From NCBI RefSeq assembly GCF_032670585.1, contig NZ_JAVQHL010000001.1, positions 1,426,001 to 1,490,000 on the forward strand: a stretch of 64,000 nucleotides of DNA, read 5' to 3'. Source of the stretch: Ostreiculturibacter nitratireducens (GTDB taxonomy: Bacteria > Pseudomonadota > Alphaproteobacteria > Rhodobacterales > Rhodobacteraceae). The position numbers and the translations under genes are program-made. Within the stretch, counting starts at the first letter, position 1; each line of letters opens with the position of its first letter. Of the stretch, positions 41,240 to 48,963 are shown piece by piece. The notes below the pieces were generated by a model, which was given only the letters and a program-made list of their open reading frames with translations, did no database searches and was not told where the DNA came from.

Positions 41240-42190
41240 ATGAAGAAGATCGTCGTCATCGGGGAAATTCTCGTCGAGATCATGGCCGACAGCATCGGGG
41301 AAGGGTTTCGTGAGCCCATGGCGCTTACCGGCCCGTTCCCTTCCGGCGCTCCGGCGATCTACATCGACCAGGTCGCCCGCACGGGCCAACCCTGCGCCAT
41401 CCTGTCGACGGTGGGCGACGACGATTTCGGCCGTCTGAACCTGGATCGGCTCAGGGCGGATGGCGTCGATGTCTCCGCTGTGGGCATCGATCCTGATCGC
41501 CCGACGGGCAGCGCCTTTGTGCGCTACCGCGCTGACGGGTCACGCGATTTCATCTTCAACATCCGCCACAGCGCCTGCGGCGTACTGCCCGACAGCGCGG
41601 CCGCCAAGAAGGTGCTGGATGGCTCGGATCACCTCCACATCATGGGCTCCTCGCTATCGAGCCCGAAGCTTGTCGACCTGAACCTGCGGGCGGCCCGTGC
41701 CATCAAGGCGCGCGGCGGCACCCTGTCCTTCGACCCGAACCTCCGCAAGGAAATCCTCTCGGCGCCGGGGATGCGGGCGGCGATGAGCGAAATCCTCGGC
41801 CTGACCGATCTGTTCCTGCCCAGCGGGGGGGAACTGGTCCTGCTTACGGACGCCAAGGAAACCCGGGCCGCCGTCGCCGAGTTGCTGGATCATGGCGTCA
41901 CGGCCGTCGTGCACAAACTCGGCGCTGTCGGGGTGCATTACCACGACGCCTCGGGCGATGTGTTCGTCCCCGCCTTTGCCGTCGAAGAGGTCGATCCCAC
42001 CGGGGCGGGGGATTGCTTCGGCGGTGCATTCACCGCGCTATGGTTGCGCGGGACCGACACGCGCGAGGCGCTTACGCTCGCTGCGGCCGCAGGCGCGTTG
42101 GCCGTCACCCGCCGCGGCCCGATGGAAGGCGCATCCACGCTCGACACGCTTCGAGCGTTCGTTGCCGGGAAGGCGAAGGAAACGACATGA
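41240..42190 (+). CDS. PfkB-family sugar kinase (tagatose kinase-like)
   Basis: 316 residues from the ATG at 41240; a TTG two codons earlier is possible. Catalytic motif DPTGAGDCFGGAF near residue 253 and N-terminal GEILVEIM mark the ribokinase superfamily. It is translationally coupled (ATGA) to a GatZ-like protein. In Agrobacterium galactitol catabolism a tagatose kinase of this family makes tagatose 6-phosphate, which GatZ epimerises to fructose 6-phosphate, so the same role is inferred here. Confidence 0.82.
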   Translation: MKKIVVIGEILVEIMADSIGEGFREPMALTGPFPSGAPAIYIDQVARTGQPCAILSTVGDDDFGRLNLDRLRADGVDVSAVGIDPDRPTGSAFVRYRADGSRDFIFNIRHSACGVLPDSAAAKKVLDGSDHLHIMGSSLSSPKLVDLNLRAARAIKARGGTLSFDPNLRKEILSAPGMRAAMSEILGLTDLFLPSGGELVLLTDAKETRAAVAELLDHGVTAVVHKLGAVGVHYHDASGDVFVPAFAVEEVDPTGAGDCFGGAFTALWLRGTDTREALTLAAAAGALAVTRRGPMEGASTLDTLRAFVAGKAKETT

Positions 42191-43434
42191 CCCATCCGCT
42201 CTTCGGGATTGCGGCCGCCTTCCACGAGGGCAAGCCTGCCGGAATTACTTCAGTGTGCTCGGCCCACCCGGTCGTCATCGAGGCCGCGCTGCGACTGGCG
42301 AAGGAAACGGGGCGTCCGGCCCTGATCGAGGCGACCTGCAACCAGGTCAACCAGGAGGGCGGCTACACCGGAATGACCCCTGCCGATTTCCGCGTCTTCG
42401 TCGAGAAGATCGCGGACAAGGTGGGGCTCGCCAAGAGGCAGATCATTCTCGGTGGTGATCATCTCGGCCCCAATCCGTGGAAGGACCTTCCCGCCGACGA
42501 GGCGATGGAAAAGGCCGAGGCAATGATCGCCGCCTTCGCTGCGGCGGGCTTCACGAAGCTCCATCTCGACACCTCCATGGGCTGCGCGGGCGAACCGGTG
42601 GCGCTGCCGGACGAGACGACCGCAACCCGCGCCGCGCGCCTGGCCGTCGCTGCGGAGGCCAACAGGGGAGCAGTCGATCCCGTCTACGTGATCGGAACCG
42701 AGGTCCCGGTTCCCGGCGGCGCGCTTGAGGAACTGGACGAACTTGCCGTGACGACTCCCGAGGCGGTCTCTCGCACCCATTCCGTCCATCGGGATGCCTT
42801 CGCCGCTGCGGGCGCGCAGGGCGCCTTCGCCCGTGTCGTCGCCATGGTCGTCCAGCCGGGCGTAGAGTTCGGACACGCGGATGTCGTCCACTTCGAACCC
42901 GAAAAGGCAAGGGATCTTTCGGCCAGTCTGGCCGGATTGCCCGGGATCGTCTTCGAAGCCCATTCGACCGACTATCAGACCGAGGCTGGTCTCACGGCGC
43001 TCGTGCGGAATGGATTTGCCGTACTCAAGGTCGGACCCTGGTTGACCTTCGCATTGCGGGAGGCGCTCTACGCGCTTGACGCCGTGGCCGATGTGCTTGA
43101 AGGGCACCCGCCCCGAGGCGCGCTCATGGCCGCGATGGAAGAGGTGATGCGTGCAGCGCCGAACAACTGGAAGAAATACTACGAAGGCGACGAGACGGAA
43201 CTCTGGCTGCAGCGCCATTTCAGCTACTCCGACCGCATCCGCTATTACTGGCCCTCTCCGAAAGCCGAAGAGGCCGTGGCCCGATTGCGTGCCCGCCTTG
43301 ATGGCAAGGCCATTCCCGAACCAGTGCTAAGCCAGTACCTGCCCACCGTTTCCGCAGGCGGCGGGGCCGAAGAGATCATGGTAGCCGCCGTTCAAAACGT
43401 CCTGCGCATGTACGAGCGGGCCTGCGCCACTTAG
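42187..43434 (+). CDS. gatZ: GatZ/KbaZ-like D-tagatose-6-phosphate 4-epimerase (aldolase non-catalytic subunit homologue)
   Basis: 415 residues. Conserved blocks of the GatZ/KbaZ family are visible: GITSVCSAHPVVIEAAL near the N-terminus, ILGGDHLGPNPW, KLHLDTSMGC and FSYSDRIRYYWP near the C-terminus. No GatY/KbaY aldolase gene accompanies it. Solitary GatZ homologues act as D-tagatose 6-phosphate 4-epimerases in Agrobacterium, and this is the preferred reading. The start overlaps the kinase stop by four bases. It is the last gene before IS6 debris. Confidence 0.85.
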   Translation: MTHPLFGIAAAFHEGKPAGITSVCSAHPVVIEAALRLAKETGRPALIEATCNQVNQEGGYTGMTPADFRVFVEKIADKVGLAKRQIILGGDHLGPNPWKDLPADEAMEKAEAMIAAFAAAGFTKLHLDTSMGCAGEPVALPDETTATRAARLAVAAEANRGAVDPVYVIGTEVPVPGGALEELDELAVTTPEAVSRTHSVHRDAFAAAGAQGAFARVVAMVVQPGVEFGHADVVHFEPEKARDLSASLAGLPGIVFEAHSTDYQTEAGLTALVRNGFAVLKVGPWLTFALREALYALDAVADVLEGHPPRGALMAAMEEVMRAAPNNWKKYYEGDETELWLQRHFSYSDRIRYYWPSPKAEEAVARLRARLDGKAIPEPVLSQYLPTVSAGGGAEEIMVAAVQNVLRMYERACAT

Positions 43435-43488
43435 CGCAGTCCCCACAGCGTCGCGGGATCGTAGCGACCGAGGCTCCTTGCGGGGCTA

Positions 43489-43985
43489 CGCAGGGGGTTG
43501 GCAGACTGACGCGAGCCGATTCCATCGAGGACAGTGACGCTGTCCATTGATGAGCACAAAGACCGGGCCGTTCGACCAGCGAGACGGCCTCTCTTCTCGC
43601 ATTTCCTGGTGACGGAACTCTCCGAAACCTCGCCTGCGTGATCCAGCGCCTGCCAGAGGCAGTGCATCTCGCCGTTGATCTTCTTGAACATCTCGTAGAG
43701 GTGCCATTTCCGGCGCCTTGATCGCATACCCTCGATCCGATGTTTCCCCGCTCTTGGCAGCGGATATCGGCCCGAACCGATGCCCCCTGAAGCGGAGGTT
43801 CCGTGGCTGGCGTCGATCCCGCGCTTGTGGAGCAAGTCTTCGACGGTTCAAAGCGACAACGGGAAACGAGCGCAGAGCACTCCTGCCAGCCGGATATTCT
43901 CATGGCTGGTCTCGAAATAGCGAAGGAACTTGGCCTCGGCATTTCCAGAAGCCGTGCTGGCCCCGCCCCGCTCACGCCAAGTCGC
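43489..43985 (-). mobile_element. Internally deleted, decayed IS6-family element (copy 3)
   Basis: Read on the minus strand from about 43945, the frame gives KFLRYFETSHENIRLAGVL then FPLSL, a stop, and TVEDLLHKRGIDASH, then after frameshifts MFKKINGEMHCLWQALDHAGEV. These match the first half of roseobacter IS6-type transposases. The C-terminal half is missing and the sequence jumps to the element 3-prime end (43489-43545, TTGGCAGACT, GGACAGTGACGCTGTCC). It has stops, frameshifts and a deletion, so it is inert. It lies between gatZ and the nitrile hydratase operon. Confidence 0.7.
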
Positions 43986-44068
43986 CCTGACACCGCCCTC
44001 TGATCTGCCGCCTTGGGGCTGGCGTTCTGCGGCGGAGCGGCCATACTGCCGATCAAGAGGCTGACGAC

Positions 44069-44680
44069 ATGCACGACGAACCGCACCACGAGAACGAACT
44101 GGACGAGATGACGGCGCGTGTGCGCGCGCTGGAGACGATCCTCGTGGAAAAGGGTATTGTCGATCCCGCCGCGGTCGACGCCATCATCGAGACCTACGAG
44201 CACAAGGTGGGCCCGCGGAACGGGGCCGCCGTCGTTGCCCGCGCCTGGACTGACCCGGACTTCGCGGACCACCTTCGACAGGACGCCACCGCCGCGATAG
44301 CTTCGATGGGGTTCGTGGGCCGGCAAGGTGAACACATGGTTGCTGTGTTCAACACGCCCGAAGAGCACAACCTTGTCGTTTGCACGCTGTGTTCCTGTTA
44401 CCCGTGGCCTGTGCTTGGTTTGCCGCCCACATGGTACAAGGCGCCCGCCTACCGGTCGCGAGCAGTGCGCGAGCCTCGTGCGGTTCTCGCGGAATTTGGC
44501 GTGACCTTGCCCGAGACGACCCGCATTCGCGTCTGGGATTCGACTGCCGAGATCCGCTACCTCGTCATCCCCGAGCGCCCGCCGGGCACGGATGGAATGG
44601 ATGCCGAGGCTCTCGCAGATCTCGTCACCCGAGACAGCATGATTGGCTGCGGACTGCCGCGGCACCCGGAGACGTCATGA
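44069..44680 (+). CDS. nthA: Nitrile hydratase alpha subunit, cobalt type
   Basis: 203 residues. The metal-binding claw reads VCTLCSC with ligands C105, C108, S109 and C110. Threonine at 106 marks the cobalt class (iron enzymes have serine there). The enzyme hydrates nitriles to amides in the cytosol; the two outer cysteines are normally oxidised. It is followed by the beta subunit (ATGA overlap) and an accessory protein, the usual set. No amidase gene is nearby. The operon is bracketed by IS6 remnants, a sign of acquisition. Confidence 0.95.
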   Translation: MHDEPHHENELDEMTARVRALETILVEKGIVDPAAVDAIIETYEHKVGPRNGAAVVARAWTDPDFADHLRQDATAAIASMGFVGRQGEHMVAVFNTPEEHNLVVCTLCSCYPWPVLGLPPTWYKAPAYRSRAVREPRAVLAEFGVTLPETTRIRVWDSTAEIRYLVIPERPPGTDGMDAEALADLVTRDSMIGCGLPRHPETS

Positions 44681-45333
44681 ACGGCCCCCAGGATGTCGGC
44701 GGCCGGCATGGTTTCGGCCCGGTCACCCTGGAAGAGGAAGACGTCCGATTCCATGCGGAATGGGAAAAGAGGGTGTTGGGGATCACGCTCGCATCGGCAG
44801 CGCTCGGCTATTGGAACATCGATGCGTCCCGACATGCCCGCGAAAGCCTCGTGCCTGCGATCTACTACAATGCCAGCTACTACGAGATATGGCTCCGTGC
44901 CCTCGAGAACTTGCTGGAGCGCGCGGGCGAAATCACCAGGGACGAATTGGCAGAGGGGCATGCCCGGAGCCCGGGCCGTCGCGCCGATCGTTGTCTGACG
45001 GCAGCGTTCGTTCCGGAGGTTCTGGCCAGAGGCGGCCCCACCGAGCGTCCTGGATCGGATCCGATCTTTGCCGTGGGTGACCGCGTGCGCACCCGCAATC
45101 ACCAGCCTGCAGGTCATACACGCCTGCCATCCTACGCCCGAGGCCACACTGGCGTCATCGAGGCGCTTCATGGCGTGCACGTCTACCCCGACAGCAACGC
45201 GCATTTCGCGGGCGAGAGTCCATGTCCTCTCTATTCCGTTCGGTTTGAGGCCAGGGAACTGTTCGGCGAAGATGCAGACCCGACGCTGTCCGTCAGCATC
45301 GATGCGTGGGAGCCCTACCTTGAACGCGCCTGA
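44677..45333 (+). CDS. nthB: Nitrile hydratase beta subunit
   Basis: 218 residues. MNGPQDVGGRHGFGPV is the typical N-terminus, and the C-terminal domain has FAVGDRVRTRN, HTRLPSYARGHTGVIE and DAWEPYLE. It forms the alpha-beta heterodimer and contributes arginines to the active site. Its start overlaps the alpha stop; the ATG at 44677 is preferred to a longer frame from 44380 because it begins with the family N-terminus. The accessory gene begins inside its last codons. Confidence 0.93.
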   Translation: MNGPQDVGGRHGFGPVTLEEEDVRFHAEWEKRVLGITLASAALGYWNIDASRHARESLVPAIYYNASYYEIWLRALENLLERAGEITRDELAEGHARSPGRRADRCLTAAFVPEVLARGGPTERPGSDPIFAVGDRVRTRNHQPAGHTRLPSYARGHTGVIEALHGVHVYPDSNAHFAGESPCPLYSVRFEARELFGEDADPTLSVSIDAWEPYLERA

Positions 45334-45619
45334 AGCCCCCTTTGTTGAGCCGTGGCAGGCTCAGCTCTTCGCCCTGACCGTCGCGCTCAATGAGGCGGGC
45401 CACTTCACCTGGACGGAATGGACGGCCGTGTTTGGGCCGCGCGTTCAAGCGGTCGAGGCAAGTTCTTACTGGCAGATCTGGTGCGAGGCGCTTGTCGAGC
45501 TTCTGGAGCGTTGCGGGTTCGCGGATGCGGCGGAGGTCCAGGCGCTCACCGAGCGCTGGAAGGCCGCGGCACGCGCCACGCCGCATGGAAAGCCCATTGT
45601 GCTTTCCGCAGCACCGTGA
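45320..45619 (+). CDS. Nitrile hydratase accessory protein (cobalt insertion/self-subunit-swapping type)
   Basis: 99 residues starting at TTG 45320-45322, which overlaps the beta-subunit end by 14 bp. It is homologous to the beta N-terminus and to P14K/NhlE activators: PWQAQLFALTVALNEAGHFTWTEW and YWQIWCEALVELLER. Such proteins carry the alpha subunit during cobalt insertion. The annotated start must be TTG because no ATG precedes the conserved N-terminus in frame without running deep into nthB. Confidence 0.88.
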   Translation: MNAPEAPFVEPWQAQLFALTVALNEAGHFTWTEWTAVFGPRVQAVEASSYWQIWCEALVELLERCGFADAAEVQALTERWKAAARATPHGKPIVLSAAP

Positions 45620-45624
45620 ACGTG

Positions 45625-45935
45625 CAGTTCCTGCCCTTTTCCAGCTGATGCGAGACTGATGCGAAACCGTCGCGGCTTGCCCGACCCGCCGCCCCTCGAA
45701 CGCACCGCTCGGCAAGTGCAGCTGCGCGGTTGATCTTGAGGGTCGCCCGGGGGAAGAGGTTGCGTTCCTAGTTGAAGCGGTTGTGGATCGAGGCGCAGAC
45801 AGCGGCGTACTTCTGAAGGCTGCGCATCCGCCCGAAGCGGAGCATCGCTCGTTCCTGTCGTCGGAATGGCAGATGGGAGTTCCATGAGCGGTTGTTCGGC
45901 CACCGCCCGGCCTCATGGCGGGCATGGCCGAAAGC
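45625..45935 (-). mobile_element. IS6-family transposase C-terminal remnant (copy 4)
   Basis: Minus-strand reading gives RHEAGRWPNNRSWNSHLPF, then ERAMLRFGRMRSLQKYAAV, HNRFN, an in-frame TAG, and ERNLFPRATLKINRAAALAE, the last third of an IS6-type transposase. The N-terminal part is missing. It directly follows the nitrile hydratase accessory gene and faces the same way as the copy on the other side of the operon. Confidence 0.7.
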
Positions 45936-45961
45936 GATGTCCGACGCCGGTCGCTCCCCTC

Positions 45962-47071
45962 TCAGAGCGGTACAATCGATTGCGAGTCCGACAGCGCACG
46001 CACGCCCCGCTCGGACAGGACATAGTCGTTTTCGATGCGCACGCCGGCGCGCAATTCAGGGCCATAGAGACCTGGCTCCAGCGTGAACACGTCGCCGACC
46101 TGGAAGTGGTCATCCCAGCGCGGGTTGATGCGCGGGGTCTCGACCGGATTGAGGCCGATGCCATGTCCCAGGTGGCTCTTGAACCGCCAGCCGCGATAAC
46201 CGTCAAGGAAACGACCGACCTCGTCGTAGACCGCCCGGCAAGACACGCCAGGGCAGATCATCGACAATGCAAGTTCATGCGCCTCGACGACACGCCGGGC
46301 CGCGTCGAGCTGGGCGGCGCTCCACTCCCCGCCGACCGGATAGGTTCGGCAAAGGTCCGAGTAGTAGCCATGAAGCATCACGCCGGTGTCGATCGGGATC
46401 AGATCACCGGCTTTCAGCGGCTCGGTGCGTGGCGACCCGCCTGGCGAACCCCCGCGATAGTCGTTTCCCAGTTCGCCGATGGGCTGCCCCGCCGACGATA
46501 CCGCCGCCGCCTGGTAAGCCGCAAAGAGGTCGATCTCGCGAGTGCCTTCGACCAGGAGCGGCTCAATTGCCGCATAGGCGGCTTCGCCAGCGGCAGCGGC
46601 GGCCTCGATCAAGGCGATCTCGTCAGGGTCTTTCGCGCGCTGGCGGGCGAAGAGCTGGCGCTGCATGTCGACTGGCTCGACCCGCCCCACCAGGGTCAGC
46701 GGCAGGTCTCCGTCGCTTCCCAGATTGCCGGAACTGGGAATGATATCCAGCAGCGCCTCGACGGCAAGATCGCGCAATCCGGGCCGGAGCGAGGACAGAA
46801 ATGCCGCCTCGAACACCCGTTCCTCGTCAGCGAAGACCGTCCCTTCGGCGCCTGCCGGACGGCAGATCACCGACGGTCCGTCAGCAAGGATCAGGGCTGC
46901 AGCTGGAAATATCTCCCTTGCGCGGTAGTTGAACAACCGCGTCAGCTGGCCCCGGTCACGCACGAGAATCGCACCACATCCCGTCTCTCTCAGATCCGCG
47001 CGCAACGCTTCCTGGCGCTTGCGGCAGAAATCCTCGTTCATCTCGTGCCGGACCGTTCTCTGGCGGTTCAT
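45962..47071 (-). CDS. M24-family metallopeptidase (Xaa-Pro aminopeptidase/dipeptidase-like)
   Basis: 369 residues from the ATG at 47069-47071 (GAGGGGGC site). The pita-bread fold is recognisable with all five dinuclear-metal ligands: Asp in IPIDTGV, Asp in YYSDLCRTYP, His in SHLGHGIGL, Glu in FTLEPGLYG and Glu in RIENDYVLS. It should cleave dipeptides or N-terminal residues in the cytosol. Creatinases share the fold but lack the metal ligands, so that role is unlikely. Divergent from the molybdenum hydroxylase operon, it may or may not belong to it. Confidence 0.85.
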   Translation of the reverse strand: MNRQRTVRHEMNEDFCRKRQEALRADLRETGCGAILVRDRGQLTRLFNYRAREIFPAAALILADGPSVICRPAGAEGTVFADEERVFEAAFLSSLRPGLRDLAVEALLDIIPSSGNLGSDGDLPLTLVGRVEPVDMQRQLFARQRAKDPDEIALIEAAAAAGEAAYAAIEPLLVEGTREIDLFAAYQAAAVSSAGQPIGELGNDYRGGSPGGSPRTEPLKAGDLIPIDTGVMLHGYYSDLCRTYPVGGEWSAAQLDAARRVVEAHELALSMICPGVSCRAVYDEVGRFLDGYRGWRFKSHLGHGIGLNPVETPRINPRWDDHFQVGDVFTLEPGLYGPELRAGVRIENDYVLSERGVRALSDSQSIVPL

Positions 47072-47620
47072 GTCGCCCCCTCGTCTGTGTCGTCGCTGGA
47101 ATAGAAGCAGATCGTCACGTCTTGCTCTCCTTGGTCCGAACCGGACTGCAGGAACTGTCCTGCCAAGGAAGGACCTCTTCTTGCGAGGCCGCAAGAACAC
47201 CCAAGCCGCTGCAACCCTATCAGGGCAGAACCATCCCGCAATGCCAAAGCAGGAAGCCGAAACCGTGCATGATCGCGCAGCATACGATCCCCTCGCGCGA
47301 CTTGAGACGCGGGAAGGGCTTCGATTTTCCATGCCTGACCTCAATGCGGCTCCGCTGCCCGGCTGAAGAAAAGGCGAGCCCTGACACGATCTGCAAGAGG
47401 CCGGTGGAGAACATATTCCCGAATTGGCGGATTCTGCGCTTGCATGCGGTCCGGAAGGTTCCGTATCAACTCAAATCAAGTGACCTGCTTGACCGCCACT
47501 GGATGTTCGGGCTCGAGCCTCCCGGAAGGCAGCTGGGCTACCGGAATGGAGCCGGAGCGATCGGCATCCGTGCGGGGGCAATGGCTCTCTTGTCCGGATC
47601 GTCACGGAAAAGGAGGGACC
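47072..47620. other. Divergent spacer between M24 peptidase and Mo-hydroxylase operon
   Basis: 549 bp without a supported gene. Promoters of both units should lie here, but no convincing boxes or palindromes were seen. The frame running into the FAD-subunit gene from 47444 lacks family similarity upstream of 47621. Confidence 0.4.
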
Positions 47621-48487
47621 ATGCGATATCATACACCGTCAACTTTTGAGGACGCGGTTGCGATTGCAGCCGGATCTGGGGGCGTGACGCGTTTTCTGGC
47701 GGGAGGCACGGATGTGCTCGTCCAGATGCGTGCGGGGATGGTGACCCCGGACGATCTTATCGACATCAAGCGCATTCCCGGCGTGCGTGACATTTCGCAG
47801 ACGGCCGATAGCGGCTGGCGGATCGGCATCGCCGTGTCCGGCGCGGAACTTGGCGAGCATGCGGGCCTCTCCCGCGACTGGCCCGGCGTCGTCGAGGGGA
47901 TGGAACTGGTCGGCTCGACCCAGATCCAGGGCCGCGCGACGCTGACGGGCAACCTGTGCAACGGCTCGCCGGCGGCGGATTCGGTGCCGGGGCTGGTCGC
48001 GGCCGGCGCGAGGGTCGCGATCACGGGGCCGGAGGGCACGCGCGAGGTGGCAATCGAGGAGATCCCGGCAGGCCCGGGCAGGACCACGCTGAAGCACGGC
48101 GAGGTTATTTCCGCCGTGATACTGCCGGCGCGCGGCAAGAACGGCGGCGACGCATACCTGCGCTTCATTCCGCGCACCGAGATGGACATCGCCGTGGTCG
48201 GCTGCGCGGTCAACCTTCGGGTTGACGGCGACACGATCACCGAGGCGCGAGTGGCGCTGGGCGCGGTCGCGCCGACGGTGATCCTGGCGCCCGAGGCGGC
48301 GAAGGCCATCATCGGCACGAAACTCGACGAGGCGGCGCTCGAGGCGCTGGCGAAGGCGGCGTCCGCAGCCGCGACCCCGATCACCGACAAGCGCGGCACG
48401 GCCGAGTTCCGCACCCACGTGGCGGGGGTTCTGGCCAAGCGGGCGGCGCGCATCGCCTACGCCCGCGCGAAAGGAGCCGAGAAATGA
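47621..48487 (+). CDS. Molybdenum hydroxylase FAD-binding medium subunit
   Basis: 288 residues, starting MRYHTPSTFEDAV with the FAD signature FLAGGTDVLVQMRAG at about 25-39 and a second FAD segment GNLCNGSPAADSVP in mid-protein. This is the electron-output subunit of a xanthine-oxidase-family enzyme. GGAGGG precedes the ATG at 47621. It is followed by the Fe-S subunit (ATGA overlap) and the Mo subunit, an M-S-L order that differs from the coxSLM set at 16-20 kb, so the two enzymes are separate lineages. Confidence 0.9.
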   Translation: MRYHTPSTFEDAVAIAAGSGGVTRFLAGGTDVLVQMRAGMVTPDDLIDIKRIPGVRDISQTADSGWRIGIAVSGAELGEHAGLSRDWPGVVEGMELVGSTQIQGRATLTGNLCNGSPAADSVPGLVAAGARVAITGPEGTREVAIEEIPAGPGRTTLKHGEVISAVILPARGKNGGDAYLRFIPRTEMDIAVVGCAVNLRVDGDTITEARVALGAVAPTVILAPEAAKAIIGTKLDEAALEALAKAASAAATPITDKRGTAEFRTHVAGVLAKRAARIAYARAKGAEK

Positions 48488-48963
48488 GCAAGATCCATGT
48501 GACAACCAGCGTGAACGGCGACCCGGTCGAGTTCCTCGCCGACCCGCGCGAAACGCTGCTCGACTGCCTGCGCGACCACCTCGGCCTGACCGGCTCGAAG
48601 GAAGGCTGCGGAACCGGCGACTGCGGGGCGTGCTCCGTGATGCTCGACGGCCGGCTGGTGAGTTCCTGCCTGGTCCTGGGCGTCGAGGCCGAGGGCAAGC
48701 GGATCGACACGATCGAAGGCATGGCGAACGGCGGCGAGCTCCACCCGCTTCAGCGCAAGTTCATCGAACTTGCGGCGCTGCAATGCGGGTTCTGCACGCC
48801 GGGAATCCTCGTGGCATCGAAGGCGCTGCTGGAAAAGAACCCGGACCCGAGCGAGGAAGAAGTGCGCTACTGGCTGGCGGGCAACCTGTGCCGTTGCACC
48901 GGCTATGACAAGATCGTGCGCGCCGTCCTGGACGCGGCGGCGGAAATGCGGGGGGCGGCGTGA
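48484..48963 (+). CDS. Molybdenum hydroxylase 2Fe-2S small subunit
   Basis: 159 residues. Ferredoxin-type cluster ligands in GSKEGCGTGDCGAC and a later C (VSSC), helical-domain cluster in CGFCTPGI and CRCTGY. It transfers electrons between the Mo-cofactor and FAD subunits. Overlaps both neighbours (ATGA at 48484; TGATG at 48961), so translation is coupled along the operon. Confidence 0.92.
   Translation: MSKIHVTTSVNGDPVEFLADPRETLLDCLRDHLGLTGSKEGCGTGDCGACSVMLDGRLVSSCLVLGVEAEGKRIDTIEGMANGGELHPLQRKFIELAALQCGFCTPGILVASKALLEKNPDPSEEEVRYWLAGNLCRCTGYDKIVRAVLDAAAEMRGAA

Noticed and set aside
43376..44665. 429-codon minus-strand frame
   Set aside because: Spans IS6 debris and the antisense strand of nthA; only the frameshifted transposase pieces in it are meaningful.
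45962..47071. Creatinase assignment for the M24 protein
   Set aside because: Creatinases lack the five metal ligands, which are all present here; a metallopeptidase is more likely.
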